From Halomonas sp. KG2 (lineage in GTDB: Bacteria > Pseudomonadota > Gammaproteobacteria > Pseudomonadales > Halomonadaceae): a DNA stretch of 64,000 nt. Location of the stretch: NCBI GenBank assembly GCA_030440445.1, contig CP098528.1, positions 2,046,001-2,110,000 on the forward strand, in the 5' to 3' direction. The translations under genes and the position numbers were made by a program. Below the pieces are notes generated by a model. The model made no database searches and was not told the origin of the DNA. It saw only the letters and a list, made by a program, of their open reading frames with translations. Every line of letters starts with the position of its first letter. Position 1 is the first letter of the stretch. Positions 1 through 8,681 of the stretch are shown here, one piece after another.

Positions 1-655
1 CGTATTAGTTTCGCTAGGTATCTTCCTAGGACTATGGCAGTGGGAGCGTGCCGCTGACAAGCGAGTTTTGTTAGCCGCTCGGGAGGCAGCGCCTTTGGTC
101 AAATCGCCTACTGCTATGCCAGAAGACGGGTCTGAGCTGCATTTGCAAGGAGAGTATCTTGCTAGTCACACGCTTTATCTGGATAACCGCATTGTAGACG
201 GGCGTCTGGGCGTGGCTGTGTTAACGCCTTTCCGAGACAGTGCTGATCAGTTGTGGCTTATTCAGCGAGGGTTTATTGAGACAGGGCCAAGTAGGGCGGC
301 GCCACAAGCGGATACTCCAGAGGGCAGCGTAACCGTTTCAGGCGAGTGGCAGGTTGCACGATCCGGTGGACCTCTATATGGCAAAAACAAGGAAGGGCTA
401 AGACTGCAGCAGATCAGTTTAGCCCCGTGGGAATCAACATTGCCGGCCTTCACTTACACCGGCTGGCTACATGCTGACCAGGGGGAGGGGGTGTTTGCGC
501 CCTGGTGGGAAGCTAACGTGATGCCGCCTAGTCGCCATCTTGGCTATGCTTTTCAATGGTGGGGGTTGGCGCTTGCTGCGACAGTGGTCATGGTGTTGGG
601 GGGACGTCGCCTGCGCAAAGATAGTCTTACAAAAGATAGCCTTACAGGTTGCTGA
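1..655 (+). CDS. SURF1 family cytochrome oxidase assembly protein, 5'-truncated by the window edge
   Basis: SURF1 proteins are inner-membrane factors that help assemble heme-copper cytochrome c oxidase. The reading frame is open from base 2, and the residues before the first possible start (TTG at 68) include LGLWQWERAADKR, the family's LGxWQxxR signature after the first membrane helix. The gene therefore begins upstream of this window. The C-terminus has the second family hallmark, HLGYAFQWWGLALAA, followed by a membrane helix and a basic tail. The periplasmic domain lies between the two helices. A small membrane protein and heme A synthase follow on the same strand, the usual SURF1-ctaA arrangement downstream of the cytochrome c oxidase genes. 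The exact N-terminus is not visible. Confidence 0.9.
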   Translation, partial: VLVSLGIFLGLWQWERAADKRVLLAAREAAPLVKSPTAMPEDGSELHLQGEYLASHTLYLDNRIVDGRLGVAVLTPFRDSADQLWLIQRGFIETGPSRAAPQADTPEGSVTVSGEWQVARSGGPLYGKNKEGLRLQQISLAPWESTLPAFTYTGWLHADQGEGVFAPWWEANVMPPSRHLGYAFQWWGLALAATVVMVLGGRRLRKDSLTKDSLTGC

Positions 656-665
656 GGGGAAAAGC

Positions 666-1172
666 ATGGAGCAACGCCAGCCAGTTCGTTATCCGCGAGT
701 TAAATTGTTGCTGATATTTGCAGCATTCGCGGCGCCTATTGTTACTGCGTGGATGATGTTGACATGGCAAATAGGCATACCTAGTGAAGATACTGCCCAT
801 GGTCAAGTGCATGTCAGCGTACCAGTACTAGATGATTGGCCTCTGAGCACTCAACCCGAAAAAAATGATGCATGGACACTCGTATTTGACTGTACTTCTC
901 TCTGTGATGAGCGCATGGATGAATTGTGGCGTCTGCATCGAGCGTTGGGTCGAGAAGCCCCTCGGTTAGAGCGACTGCGAATAGGCGGGAGTGCACAAGC
1001 GCTTCCAGGTGAAAAGGTTAGTCTTTGGCTGGCAGAACCTGCATGGCGAGAAGAAAATAGCGTCTGGCTAATGGATCCTTTCGGCAGGCCAGCGTTGTCA
1101 TTTAATAATGCAGTGCCCGCAGCTGATATTCTCGATGATATACGTCATTTGTTTAAGGTTAATCCGCTATAG
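666..1172 (+). CDS. Small membrane-anchored protein of the oxidase assembly cluster, function unknown
   Basis: This 168-residue protein has one N-terminal membrane helix (about residues 12-32) and a periplasmic-looking remainder. The ATG at 666 is preceded by GAGGGG with good spacing; an in-frame start at 540 would overlap most of the SURF1 3' end and has no ribosome-binding site. The soluble part contains a CTSLC segment (FDCTSLCDERMDELWRLH) and ends with a FGRPALSF stretch, loosely resembling SCO/thioredoxin-fold proteins, but I cannot assign it to that family. A protein of this size commonly sits between SURF1 and heme A synthase genes in gammaproteobacteria. A role in oxidase assembly is inferred from position only. 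Confidence 0.75.
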   Translation: MEQRQPVRYPRVKLLLIFAAFAAPIVTAWMMLTWQIGIPSEDTAHGQVHVSVPVLDDWPLSTQPEKNDAWTLVFDCTSLCDERMDELWRLHRALGREAPRLERLRIGGSAQALPGEKVSLWLAEPAWREENSVWLMDPFGRPALSFNNAVPAADILDDIRHLFKVNPL

Positions 1173-1226
1173 CGAAAATATATCGTTACTCTGCATGCTC
1201 GACCTCGCAGGTCGTAAGGAAGCAAC

Positions 1227-2330
1227 GTGCCATATTCTACTGAGCGGCGCTTACAATGGCTGAAACGTTTAACCTTGATCGGTACTGCGCTGACAGCGTT
1301 AGTGATTCTTGTGGGCGCATGGACGCGCTTAGTTGACGCTGGTTTGGGGTGCCCGGATTGGCCAGGTTGTTATGGGCGGCTGTTAGTCCCCGATGCCGAG
1401 CATGCTGCTCTACAACATCCGGATGTACCTCTTGTGCCTTTTAAAGCCTGGGTAGAGATGGCTCATCGGTATGTAGCAAGTTTTTTAGGGCTTATCGTTC
1501 TAAGCGTAGTGGCGCTAGGTTTTTCATTGCGCAAGCGTTCAGAGTTTCCATGGAAAGTAAGTATTGCTTTGCTCGTTGTTATTTTGCTTCAAGGCGCGTT
1601 TGGCGCTTTTACAGTGACGCTAAAGCTTTGGCCACAAGTGGTTACTTTGCATTTGTTGGGTGGGCTAAGTGTGCTGATGCTGTTTTTTTGGGTGCATTTG
1701 CGAATTCGGCTCAGCTTGACAAGACCTGCGCCCGCCTGTGCCGAGCATGCTTCTTTTCCCGCACGTTATACCTCTTCATTTAAGAATGCTAATGCGCTCT
1801 GGGTAATAGGCGTGTTGGTATTAGTTTTGCAGCTTGCTTTAGGTGGCTGGGTAACCAGCAACTATGCAGGTATTGCCTGCCAAGGGTTCCCGACCTGCAA
1901 TACGCAGTGGTGGCCAGAAATGGACATAAGCGAAGGCTTTCATCTGACACAAACTGTCGGCCCTAATTATTTACACGGACAGTTGCATGCCGATGCACGT
2001 ACGGCAATTCACGTTATGCATCGTATTGGAGCGCTTGTGCTCGGCATTGTCTTGTTAGCACTATTGTGGCGATATCGTACGGTTGCGCCTGTTGGGCGAG
2101 CGCTCAGATTGGTGGTAATTGCTTATTTTGCTCAAGCCGCGCTTGGCATTGCTAATGTGTTGCTGTGGCTTCCGCTATGGCTGGCTCTGTTGCATACCGC
2201 TGGAGCAGTAGCTTTGACCTTGAGTATGGGGTGGGCTGTTTGGTGCTGGAAATGTTATTTAAATCAGTGCTTTAATGAGGTGGGTGATTTAAGGTCATCT
2301 CAGGTTCCCTTGACGTACGGTGGTAACTAG
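1227..2330 (+). CDS. ctaA: Heme A synthase (CtaA/COX15 family)
   Basis: CtaA oxidises the C8 methyl group of heme O to a formyl group, giving heme A for aa3-type cytochrome oxidases. The 367-residue protein has the expected eight-helix pattern with the heme-liganding histidines in AHRYVASF, LHLLGGL, VMHRIGAL and LHTAGAVAL. It also carries the N-terminal LVDAGLGCPDWPGC motif and a second cysteine pair (ACQGFPTC). The GTG start at 1227 follows AAGGA at 1216-1220. In many relatives the next gene is protoheme farnesyltransferase (cyoE/ctaB), which would make the heme O substrate. Here a DUF2489 gene follows instead, so that enzyme must be encoded elsewhere. Confidence 0.93.
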   Translation: MPYSTERRLQWLKRLTLIGTALTALVILVGAWTRLVDAGLGCPDWPGCYGRLLVPDAEHAALQHPDVPLVPFKAWVEMAHRYVASFLGLIVLSVVALGFSLRKRSEFPWKVSIALLVVILLQGAFGAFTVTLKLWPQVVTLHLLGGLSVLMLFFWVHLRIRLSLTRPAPACAEHASFPARYTSSFKNANALWVIGVLVLVLQLALGGWVTSNYAGIACQGFPTCNTQWWPEMDISEGFHLTQTVGPNYLHGQLHADARTAIHVMHRIGALVLGIVLLALLWRYRTVAPVGRALRLVVIAYFAQAALGIANVLLWLPLWLALLHTAGAVALTLSMGWAVWCWKCYLNQCFNEVGDLRSSQVPLTYGGN

Positions 2331-2474
2331 AGGTTTTGCTTCGTCAAAAACAATAGAGGCTATTTGTTGTTGTGCTGTAACAAAGATGAAAAAATTGTGA
2401 AATTGGTCTCGTTGGGGAAATAGGGTGTACAATTATCGTCAAACTTTCTGCCTCTCCGTTGTGAAAGGAGCGTT

Positions 2475-2942
2475 ATGAGTTCTACAGGAGCGTTGTTGTT
2501 ATTCATCGTTGCAATTATTGTCGTTGCAGCCCTTGGTTTTTATGCCTATAAACTTCGCCAAGAGGTTAAGCGTCGAGAAGCGTTTCGGCTAGACGAAGAG
2601 CGTCGTGCTCATCAAAACAGCCTGGAAAATCTTGATTTTGTCGTTAGCGCGCTGGTGCAAGAGCAAGTCGACATTACAGAAGGGGCTTGGCGATGCAAAG
2701 TGTTGCTTGAGATTATTGATTCTAGCCTAACAGAGCGTCCAGACTTTCAAGCGTTTGCAGAGGTGTACAATCGTACTCGGCATTTAAAAACTCACTCCGC
2801 ACGTAAGCAATTGACGCCACGAGAGCGAATGCAAGAAGATAAAGAGCGTATTGCTGTTGAGGACGACATGCGTCCAGCCGTACTTGAGGCAGCAAAAAAG
2901 GTAATTGACTGGAGGTCCAAAGGATCTATGGGTCTTCATTAA
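2475..2942 (+). CDS. DUF2489 family membrane-anchored protein
   Basis: The protein has 155 residues: an N-terminal membrane helix (about residues 5-25), then a charged, helical cytoplasmic-looking domain containing ALVQEQVDITEGAWRCKVLLE and ending in AAKKVIDWR, which I associate with DUF2489. The ATG at 2475 follows AAAGGAG at the usual distance. It is separated from ctaA by 144 bases. That gap contains a weak -10-like TACAAT at 2428, so it may have its own promoter. A small hairpin with a T run about 50 bases downstream may end the transcript. No function is known to me. Confidence 0.8.
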   Translation: MSSTGALLLFIVAIIVVAALGFYAYKLRQEVKRREAFRLDEERRAHQNSLENLDFVVSALVQEQVDITEGAWRCKVLLEIIDSSLTERPDFQAFAEVYNRTRHLKTHSARKQLTPRERMQEDKERIAVEDDMRPAVLEAAKKVIDWRSKGSMGLH

Positions 2943-2990
2943 CCCTGTTTAACGAGCATAGGGGTCTATAAATACGATAACCTATGTTTT

Positions 2991-3013
2991 TTGACGCTTA
3001 TGGCGTCAATTTT
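2991..3013 (+). terminator. Possible intrinsic terminator after the DUF2489 gene
   Basis: Arms TTGACGC (2991-2997) and GCGTCAA (3003-3009) form a 7-bp stem with a five-base loop, followed by TTTT. The stem is short, so termination may be weak. The TTGACG arm could alternatively act as a -35 element with a TATGCT further on, for the OmpA-like gene. The rest of the 291-base gap (2943-3233) shows no coding potential. Confidence 0.4.
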
Positions 3014-3233
3014 GCTATGCTGAAAATGTCGGTATTGGCAAGAAGTTGATATCTCGGCATTGTTGCCTTCTGGTGATTAAACGTTAATCATAGGCAAACG
3101 TTCAGGCATATGGTGAAAGTACAATATTGCCATGGTACTGAGCAGCGAAAAATGGATGCTCTCGCGAATTAGAAGCATTGGGATAGATTTGGTCTTTTGA
3201 CCATGTCAGCATTGGATCAAGAAGGAGTCTTGC

Positions 3234-4103
3234 ATGAAAAAATCAACGACTGGCTTGCTAATCGGTTCTGCACTGGTAGTGGGTTTATCAGGCTGTGCCA
3301 GCTCAGCATCACAATCATCTGGCCAAACCAGCGCAAGTAGCGATCGCGATTGGTATCAACATCCCTTCGTTTGCGGATTGGCCGGCAGTGTTATCGGCGG
3401 CAGTATTGCTTACGCAACGAGCGGCAATTCTGACGAAGATGAAAATACCGCTATTGGCGCAACTGCTGGTGCAGCGATCGGTGGCCTGCTATGTGCAGAC
3501 CGTACGCCTGAGCCAGTAGCACCGCAGTGCCCAAGCTTTGGTGAAGTGCCCGCAGGTGTTGCAGTGGATGCTGAAGGCTGCCCGCTGGACTCCGATGGTG
3601 ACGGCGTGCCAGATTTCCGTGATCAGTGCCCGGGAACGCCTGCTGGTGTAGCTGTTAACGCAAATGGCTGCCCACTCGATTCTGATAACGACGGCGTGCC
3701 GGATTATCGCGATCAGTGCCCCAATACTCCTGCAGGTGTTGCAGTTAACTCACTAGGTTGCCCTGACAGCGTTGTGTTGCAGGACGTAAACTTTGAGTTT
3801 GATTCTGCACAGCTAACTGCCCAAGCACGAGGTGTTCTGGATGGTGTTGCAGAGCGCCTGGTCAATAATCCTGATGTGCGTGTGAGCATTGAAGGCCACA
3901 CTGACTCTCGCGGTGCTGCTCAGTACAATAAAAATCTGTCGCAGCGCCGTGCGGAATCCGTTGCTGCTTACCTTGCCCAACGTGGCGTAGGTGCTAACCG
4001 TATGCGTTCTGTTGGCTACGGCGAAGAGCGCCCGGTTGCTAGCAATGATACCGATGCGGGCCGTGCACAAAACCGTCGTGTAGAAATGGATGAGTGGAAC
4101 TAA
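3234..4103 (+). CDS. OmpA family lipoprotein with glycine zipper and thrombospondin type-3 repeats
   Basis: This outer-membrane lipoprotein probably tethers the envelope to peptidoglycan. The 289 residues begin with a signal peptide ending in a lipobox (LSGC, Cys21). A glycine-zipper-like stretch (about residues 50-85) follows, then tandem aspartate-rich calcium-binding repeats of the thrombospondin type-3 kind (DSDGDGVPDFRDQCPGTP and DSDNDGVPDYRDQCPNTP, plus a degenerate first unit). The C-terminal OmpA-like peptidoglycan-binding domain starts at about residue 184, with FEFDSAQL, EGHTDSRG, LSQRRAESV and RRVEM. It lacks the OmpA beta-barrel. The ATG at 3234 has AAGGAG eight bases upstream. 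It is monocistronic, closed by a strong terminator at 4171. Confidence 0.9.
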   Translation: MKKSTTGLLIGSALVVGLSGCASSASQSSGQTSASSDRDWYQHPFVCGLAGSVIGGSIAYATSGNSDEDENTAIGATAGAAIGGLLCADRTPEPVAPQCPSFGEVPAGVAVDAEGCPLDSDGDGVPDFRDQCPGTPAGVAVNANGCPLDSDNDGVPDYRDQCPNTPAGVAVNSLGCPDSVVLQDVNFEFDSAQLTAQARGVLDGVAERLVNNPDVRVSIEGHTDSRGAAQYNKNLSQRRAESVAAYLAQRGVGANRMRSVGYGEERPVASNDTDAGRAQNRRVEMDEWN

Positions 4104-4170
4104 GCCACGCATCGCTTTACGTTAAAGGGGTAGGCCATTGTGCCAGTGATTAATGCCCTTTAAGCACGAA

Positions 4171-4200
4171 ACGGGAGGCTTATGCCTCCCGTTTTATTTT
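4171..4200 (+). terminator. Intrinsic terminator after the OmpA-like gene
   Basis: A perfect 9-bp stem (ACGGGAGGC at 4171-4179 and GCCTCCCGT at 4184-4192) with a four-base loop is followed by a T-rich run. It separates the OmpA-like gene from thrS. Confidence 0.9.
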
Positions 4201-4316
4201 ACGGCTGGGTAAATTCTGGTAGGCTGGGCAACCCTCAAAAAGCACCTAATACTCTCGACCATTGATAGCGAAATGTGATCCTTGGTATGGATCACCACTG
4301 CGCTCAAGGAACACGA

Positions 4317-6239
4317 ATGCCTATTGTTACTCTGCCCGACGGCAGTCAAAAGACGTTTGAAGCACCACTAACCATTATGCAGCTCGCAGAATCCATTGGC
4401 CCTGGTTTGGCTAAGGCCTGCATCGCTGGCAAGATCGATGGTGTGCTGGTAGATGCCGCTGACCTGATTGAGAAAGACGCAACGGTGGCGATAATTACTG
4501 CTCGTGACGCTGAAGGACTGGAAATTATTCGCCACTCCTGCGCTCACCTCATTGGTCATGCGGTTAAGCAGATGTACCCCGAGGCCAAAATGGCCATTGG
4601 GCCAGTTATTGAAGATGGTTTCTACTACGATATTGAGTTTGGTCAATCCGTTACACCGGAAGACCTGGAAGCTATTGAAGCGCGTATGCAGTCACTGATC
4701 GAGCGTGAGTACGATGTGGTGCGCGAGTATGTTGATCGTGACCAGGCAATGCTGACCTTTTTGCATCGTGATGAACCCTACAAGCAGGAAATTGTTCGCG
4801 ATATCCCCGATGACGCGACCATTCGGCTTTATCATCACGAAGAATACACCGATATGTGCCGCGGGCCCCACGTACCGAATACTCGCCACTTAAAAGCCTT
4901 CAAGCTTACCAAGTTGGCAGGCGCCTATTGGCGTGGTGATGCAGCCAATACCATGCTAACGCGTATCTATGGCACTGCATGGGGTGATAAAAAACAGCTT
5001 AAAGCTTATGTTAAGCGTCTTGAAGAGGCAGAGAAGCGCGATCACCGTAAGTTGGCGCGTCGGTTGGATCTCTTCCACATGCAGGAAGAGGCGCCGGGGA
5101 TGATCTTCTGGCATCCAAACGGCTGGGCGCTATGGCAGCAGATCGAACAATATATGCGAGGCGTCTACAAAGAGGGTGGTTATCAAGAAATACGCTGTCC
5201 TCAGATTATGGACGTTTCACTATGGAAGAAGTCAGGGCACTGGGATAACTATGCGGACGGCATGTTCTTTACCGAGTCCGAAAAGCGTGAGTATGCTCTC
5301 AAACCGATGAACTGCCCTGGACACGTTCAGGTGTTTAATTCAGGCTTGCGAAGCTATCGTGAATTGCCCGTACGTTTTGGTGAGTTTGGCGGATGCCACC
5401 GTAACGAGCCTTCGGGGGCATTGCACGGCATTATGCGTGTACGGGCATTTACGCAAGATGATGGTCATGTTTTTTGTACAGAAGCTCAAGTTGAGCCTGA
5501 AGTGACTAATTTTCATCGCCAAGCGCTCAAGGTATATAGCGATTTTGGTTTTGAAGATATTGCTATTAAAATTGCCCTTCGCCCAGAAAAACGTATTGGA
5601 AGTGATGAAGTTTGGGATCGGGCAGAGGATGCGTTACGTAGTGCATTAAAAAGCTGCGGCGTTGAATGGCAGGAACTTCCTGGCGAAGGCGCGTTCTACG
5701 GCCCCAAGATCGAGTATCATATGAAAGATTGCTTGGGGCGTGAATGGCAGGTCGGTACCATGCAGGTCGATTTTATGATGCCAGAGCGTCTTGGGGCTCA
5801 GTATGTGACCGAAGAGGGACAACGCAAGTCGCCGGTAATGCTGCATCGTGCTATTGTTGGTTCCATGGAGCGCTTCATTGGCATCTTGATTGAACATTAT
5901 GCTGGCGCTATGCCATTATGGCTTGCGCCGCAACAGGCGGTTGTCATGACTATCACCGACTCGCAGCGTGATTATGCGCTTGAGTTGGAGCAACGGCTGC
6001 AAAAAAATGGCTTACGAGTTAAAGCGGACTTGAGGAACGAGAAGATCGGCTTTAAAATCCGTGAGCATACGTTACAGAAAGTTCCCTATCTCCTTGTGGT
6101 GGGAGATAAGGAAGTCGAAGCTGACTCAGTGGCCGTGCGAACTCGCAGCGGCGAAAACCTCGGCACAATGACAGTCGATGAATTCATCGAGCGTTGCAGT
6201 GCAGAGCGAGCAGCCCTGGCGACATCGTCAATTGCCTAA
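4317..6239 (+). CDS. thrS: Threonine--tRNA ligase
   Basis: The enzyme charges tRNA-Thr and edits mischarged serine. The 640-residue length matches the bacterial family. Domains in order: TGS (from [17 protein letters not shown]), the editing domain with [10 protein letters not shown] and a distal CRGPHVP, the class II catalytic core with [10 protein letters not shown] and FGECH-equivalent [11 protein letters not shown], motif 3 around [13 protein letters not shown], and the anticodon-binding domain at the end. I chose the ATG at 4317 because AAGGA lies six bases upstream and the protein then starts like other ThrS. A longer in-frame GTG at 4275 would add an unconserved extension. It heads the thrS-infC-rpmI-rplT cluster and ends 12 bases before the infC start. 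Confidence 0.97.
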   Translation: MPIVTLPDGSQKTFEAPLTIMQLAESIGPGLAKACIAGKIDGVLVDAADLIEKDATVAIITARDAEGLEIIRHSCAHLIGHAVKQMYPEAKMAIGPVIEDGFYYDIEFGQSVTPEDLEAIEARMQSLIEREYDVVREYVDRDQAMLTFLHRDEPYKQEIVRDIPDDATIRLYHHEEYTDMCRGPHVPNTRHLKAFKLTKLAGAYWRGDAANTMLTRIYGTAWGDKKQLKAYVKRLEEAEKRDHRKLARRLDLFHMQEEAPGMIFWHPNGWALWQQIEQYMRGVYKEGGYQEIRCPQIMDVSLWKKSGHWDNYADGMFFTESEKREYALKPMNCPGHVQVFNSGLRSYRELPVRFGEFGGCHRNEPSGALHGIMRVRAFTQDDGHVFCTEAQVEPEVTNFHRQALKVYSDFGFEDIAIKIALRPEKRIGSDEVWDRAEDALRSALKSCGVEWQELPGEGAFYGPKIEYHMKDCLGREWQVGTMQVDFMMPERLGAQYVTEEGQRKSPVMLHRAIVGSMERFIGILIEHYAGAMPLWLAPQQAVVMTITDSQRDYALELEQRLQKNGLRVKADLRNEKIGFKIREHTLQKVPYLLVVGDKEVEADSVAVRTRSGENLGTMTVDEFIERCSAERAALATSSIA

Positions 6240-6251
6240 GGAGACGGAGCA

Positions 6252-6791
6252 ATCAAGCGAAGCAATCAGCGCGGGCGTCCACAAGACAAGCGCCCACCAA
6301 TGAACGAGAGAATTACCGAAGAAGAAGTACGTTTGATCGATGCTGAAGGTGAGCAGTTGGGTGTTGTGCCCACCACCGAAGCGCTTGAGCGTGCAGAAGC
6401 TGCCGGTTTAGACCTCGTGCAAATTTCGAATGCCGATCCAATCGTTTGTAAGATTATGGATTATGGCAAATTTGTTTTTGAGACGAAGAAGCAGAAAGCG
6501 GCTCAAAAGAAAAAGCAGAAGCAAATTCAGGTCAAGGAAGTCAAATTCCGTCCTGGCACCGACGAAGGCGATTATCAGGTCAAGCTTAAAAACCTGACGC
6601 GCTTTCTTGAAGGTGGTGATAAGGGCAAAGTCACATTGCGCTTCCGTGGTCGTGAAATGGCGCACCAGGACATTGGTCGTAAGCTAATGGAACGGATCGC
6701 GGCAGACCTGGAAGAGATCGGAGCGGTAGAGTCTTTCCCGAAAATGGAAGGACGCCAGATGATCATGATTATTGCCCCGAAGAAGAAGTGA
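6252..6791 (+). CDS. infC: Translation initiation factor IF-3, with an ATC start codon
   Basis: IF-3 binds the 30S subunit and rejects initiation complexes on non-standard start codons. The first ATG in frame (6300) would give only 163 residues and has no ribosome-binding site. Upstream of it the frame stays open and encodes [16 protein letters not shown], a typical basic IF-3 N-terminus. It begins at an ATC codon at 6252, eight bases after AAGGAG (6238-6243). That gives 179 residues, close to the E. coli 180. E. coli infC starts with AUU and IF-3 represses its own synthesis through it; an AUC start would allow the same control. The C-terminal domain ([34 protein letters not shown]) is fully conserved. 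The ribosome-binding site overlaps the thrS stop, so it is coupled to thrS. Confidence 0.93.
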   Translation: MKRSNQRGRPQDKRPPMNERITEEEVRLIDAEGEQLGVVPTTEALERAEAAGLDLVQISNADPIVCKIMDYGKFVFETKKQKAAQKKKQKQIQVKEVKFRPGTDEGDYQVKLKNLTRFLEGGDKGKVTLRFRGREMAHQDIGRKLMERIAADLEEIGAVESFPKMEGRQMIMIIAPKKK

Positions 6792-6811
6792 TCCAACGGC
6801 GAAGCTAACGG

Positions 6812-6831
6812 GTCAGCGTGAAAGCGCTGAT
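6812..6831 (+). other. Hairpin in the infC-rpmI intercistronic leader
   Basis: GTCAGCG (6812-6818) pairs with CGCTGAT (6825-6831), with one G-U pair and a six-base loop. It has no T run, so it is not a terminator. In other bacteria, RNA structure in this region lets ribosomal protein L20 repress rpmI-rplT translation. Whether this hairpin takes part in such control is inference. Confidence 0.35.
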
Positions 6832-6872
6832 CGGCCCTGGGTTTTCTAAAAAATATCGAGCGGAGTTTTCTC

Positions 6873-7067
6873 ATGCCGAAAATCAAAAGCAACAGCGGCG
6901 CTGCTAAGCGCTTTAAAAAGACTGCTAATGGCTTCAAGCACAAGCAGTCTTTCCGTAGCCACATCTTGACCAAGAAGTCGACCAAGCGTAAGCGTCAGCT
7001 GCGTGGTATGAAGCAGATCCATGCTTCTGACAAAGCGCTGATTCAGCGCATGCTGCCGAATCTGTAA
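6873..7067 (+). CDS. rpmI: 50S ribosomal protein L35
   Basis: The 64-residue basic protein starts with [17 protein letters not shown] and ends with [11 protein letters not shown], the conserved L35 termini. The ATG at 6873 follows GAGCGGAG. It lies between infC and rplT as in nearly all gammaproteobacteria and is probably translated from the infC transcript, with possible L20-mediated control. Confidence 0.97.
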   Translation: MPKIKSNSGAAKRFKKTANGFKHKQSFRSHILTKKSTKRKRQLRGMKQIHASDKALIQRMLPNL

Positions 7068-7124
7068 GGTCGAATTTTCTTATCTGAGTGCATTTAGCCT
7101 CAGTCATAAAGTCAGGAGTGTGTT

Positions 7125-7478
7125 ATGACTCGTGTTAAGCGTGGCGTAGTTGCCCGTCGTCGCCATAAAAAAGTATTGAAGCAGGCTAAAGGTTACTACG
7201 GAGCACGTTCGCGTGTTTTCCGCGTAGCCAAGCAGGCTGTTATCAAAGCCGGTCAGTATGCTTACCGTGACCGCCGCAACCGCAAGCGTCAATTCCGCGC
7301 TCTGTGGATTCAGCGTATTAACGCTGGTGCGCGCATCAATGGCATGTCTTACAGCCGCTTTGTTGGCGGTCTGAAGAAAGCCGGTATTGAAATTGACCGC
7401 AAAGTATTGGCCGACCTGGCAGTACACGAGAAAGCTGCATTTGCGGCTATCGTGGAAAAAGCCAAGGCTGCCCAATAA
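7125..7478 (+). CDS. rplT: 50S ribosomal protein L20
   Basis: L20 binds 23S rRNA early in large-subunit assembly and in other bacteria also represses its own operon. The 117 residues match the family from [16 protein letters not shown] through [17 protein letters not shown] and [19 protein letters not shown] to the C-terminus. AGGAGTG precedes the ATG. A strong terminator at 7540 ends the thrS-rplT transcription unit. Confidence 0.97.
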   Translation: MTRVKRGVVARRRHKKVLKQAKGYYGARSRVFRVAKQAVIKAGQYAYRDRRNRKRQFRALWIQRINAGARINGMSYSRFVGGLKKAGIEIDRKVLADLAVHEKAAFAAIVEKAKAAQ

Positions 7479-7539
7479 GTCACATTACACTGAGTTAAAT
7501 CAGTGTGACGTGTCAGAGGTCATTTCAGTGTGACCCATG

Positions 7540-7574
7540 CAGGGGAAGAGCAGCCGCTCTTCCCCTGTTTTTTT
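7540..7574 (+). terminator. Strong intrinsic terminator between rplT and pheS
   Basis: A perfect 12-bp stem (CAGGGGAAGAGC at 7540-7551, GCTCTTCCCCTG at 7556-7567) with a four-base loop is followed by seven T residues. It is in the position of the E. coli pheST attenuator, but I see no convincing leader peptide, so it is called a plain terminator. Confidence 0.92.
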
Positions 7575-7620
7575 GTCACCTTCAACATGCCAGCCATCTT
7601 TAGAGATGGAAATCGCTTAA

Positions 7621-8655
<1,035 letters not shown>

Positions 8656-8681
8656 GACCGCTGCCAACGACGGGAATCAAT

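Noticed and set aside
2991..3021. TTGACG with TATGCT as a promoter for the OmpA-like gene.
   Set aside because: The spacing of 19 bases is long and the -35 lies within a hairpin with a T run that fits a terminator better; more than 200 bases separate it from the gene.
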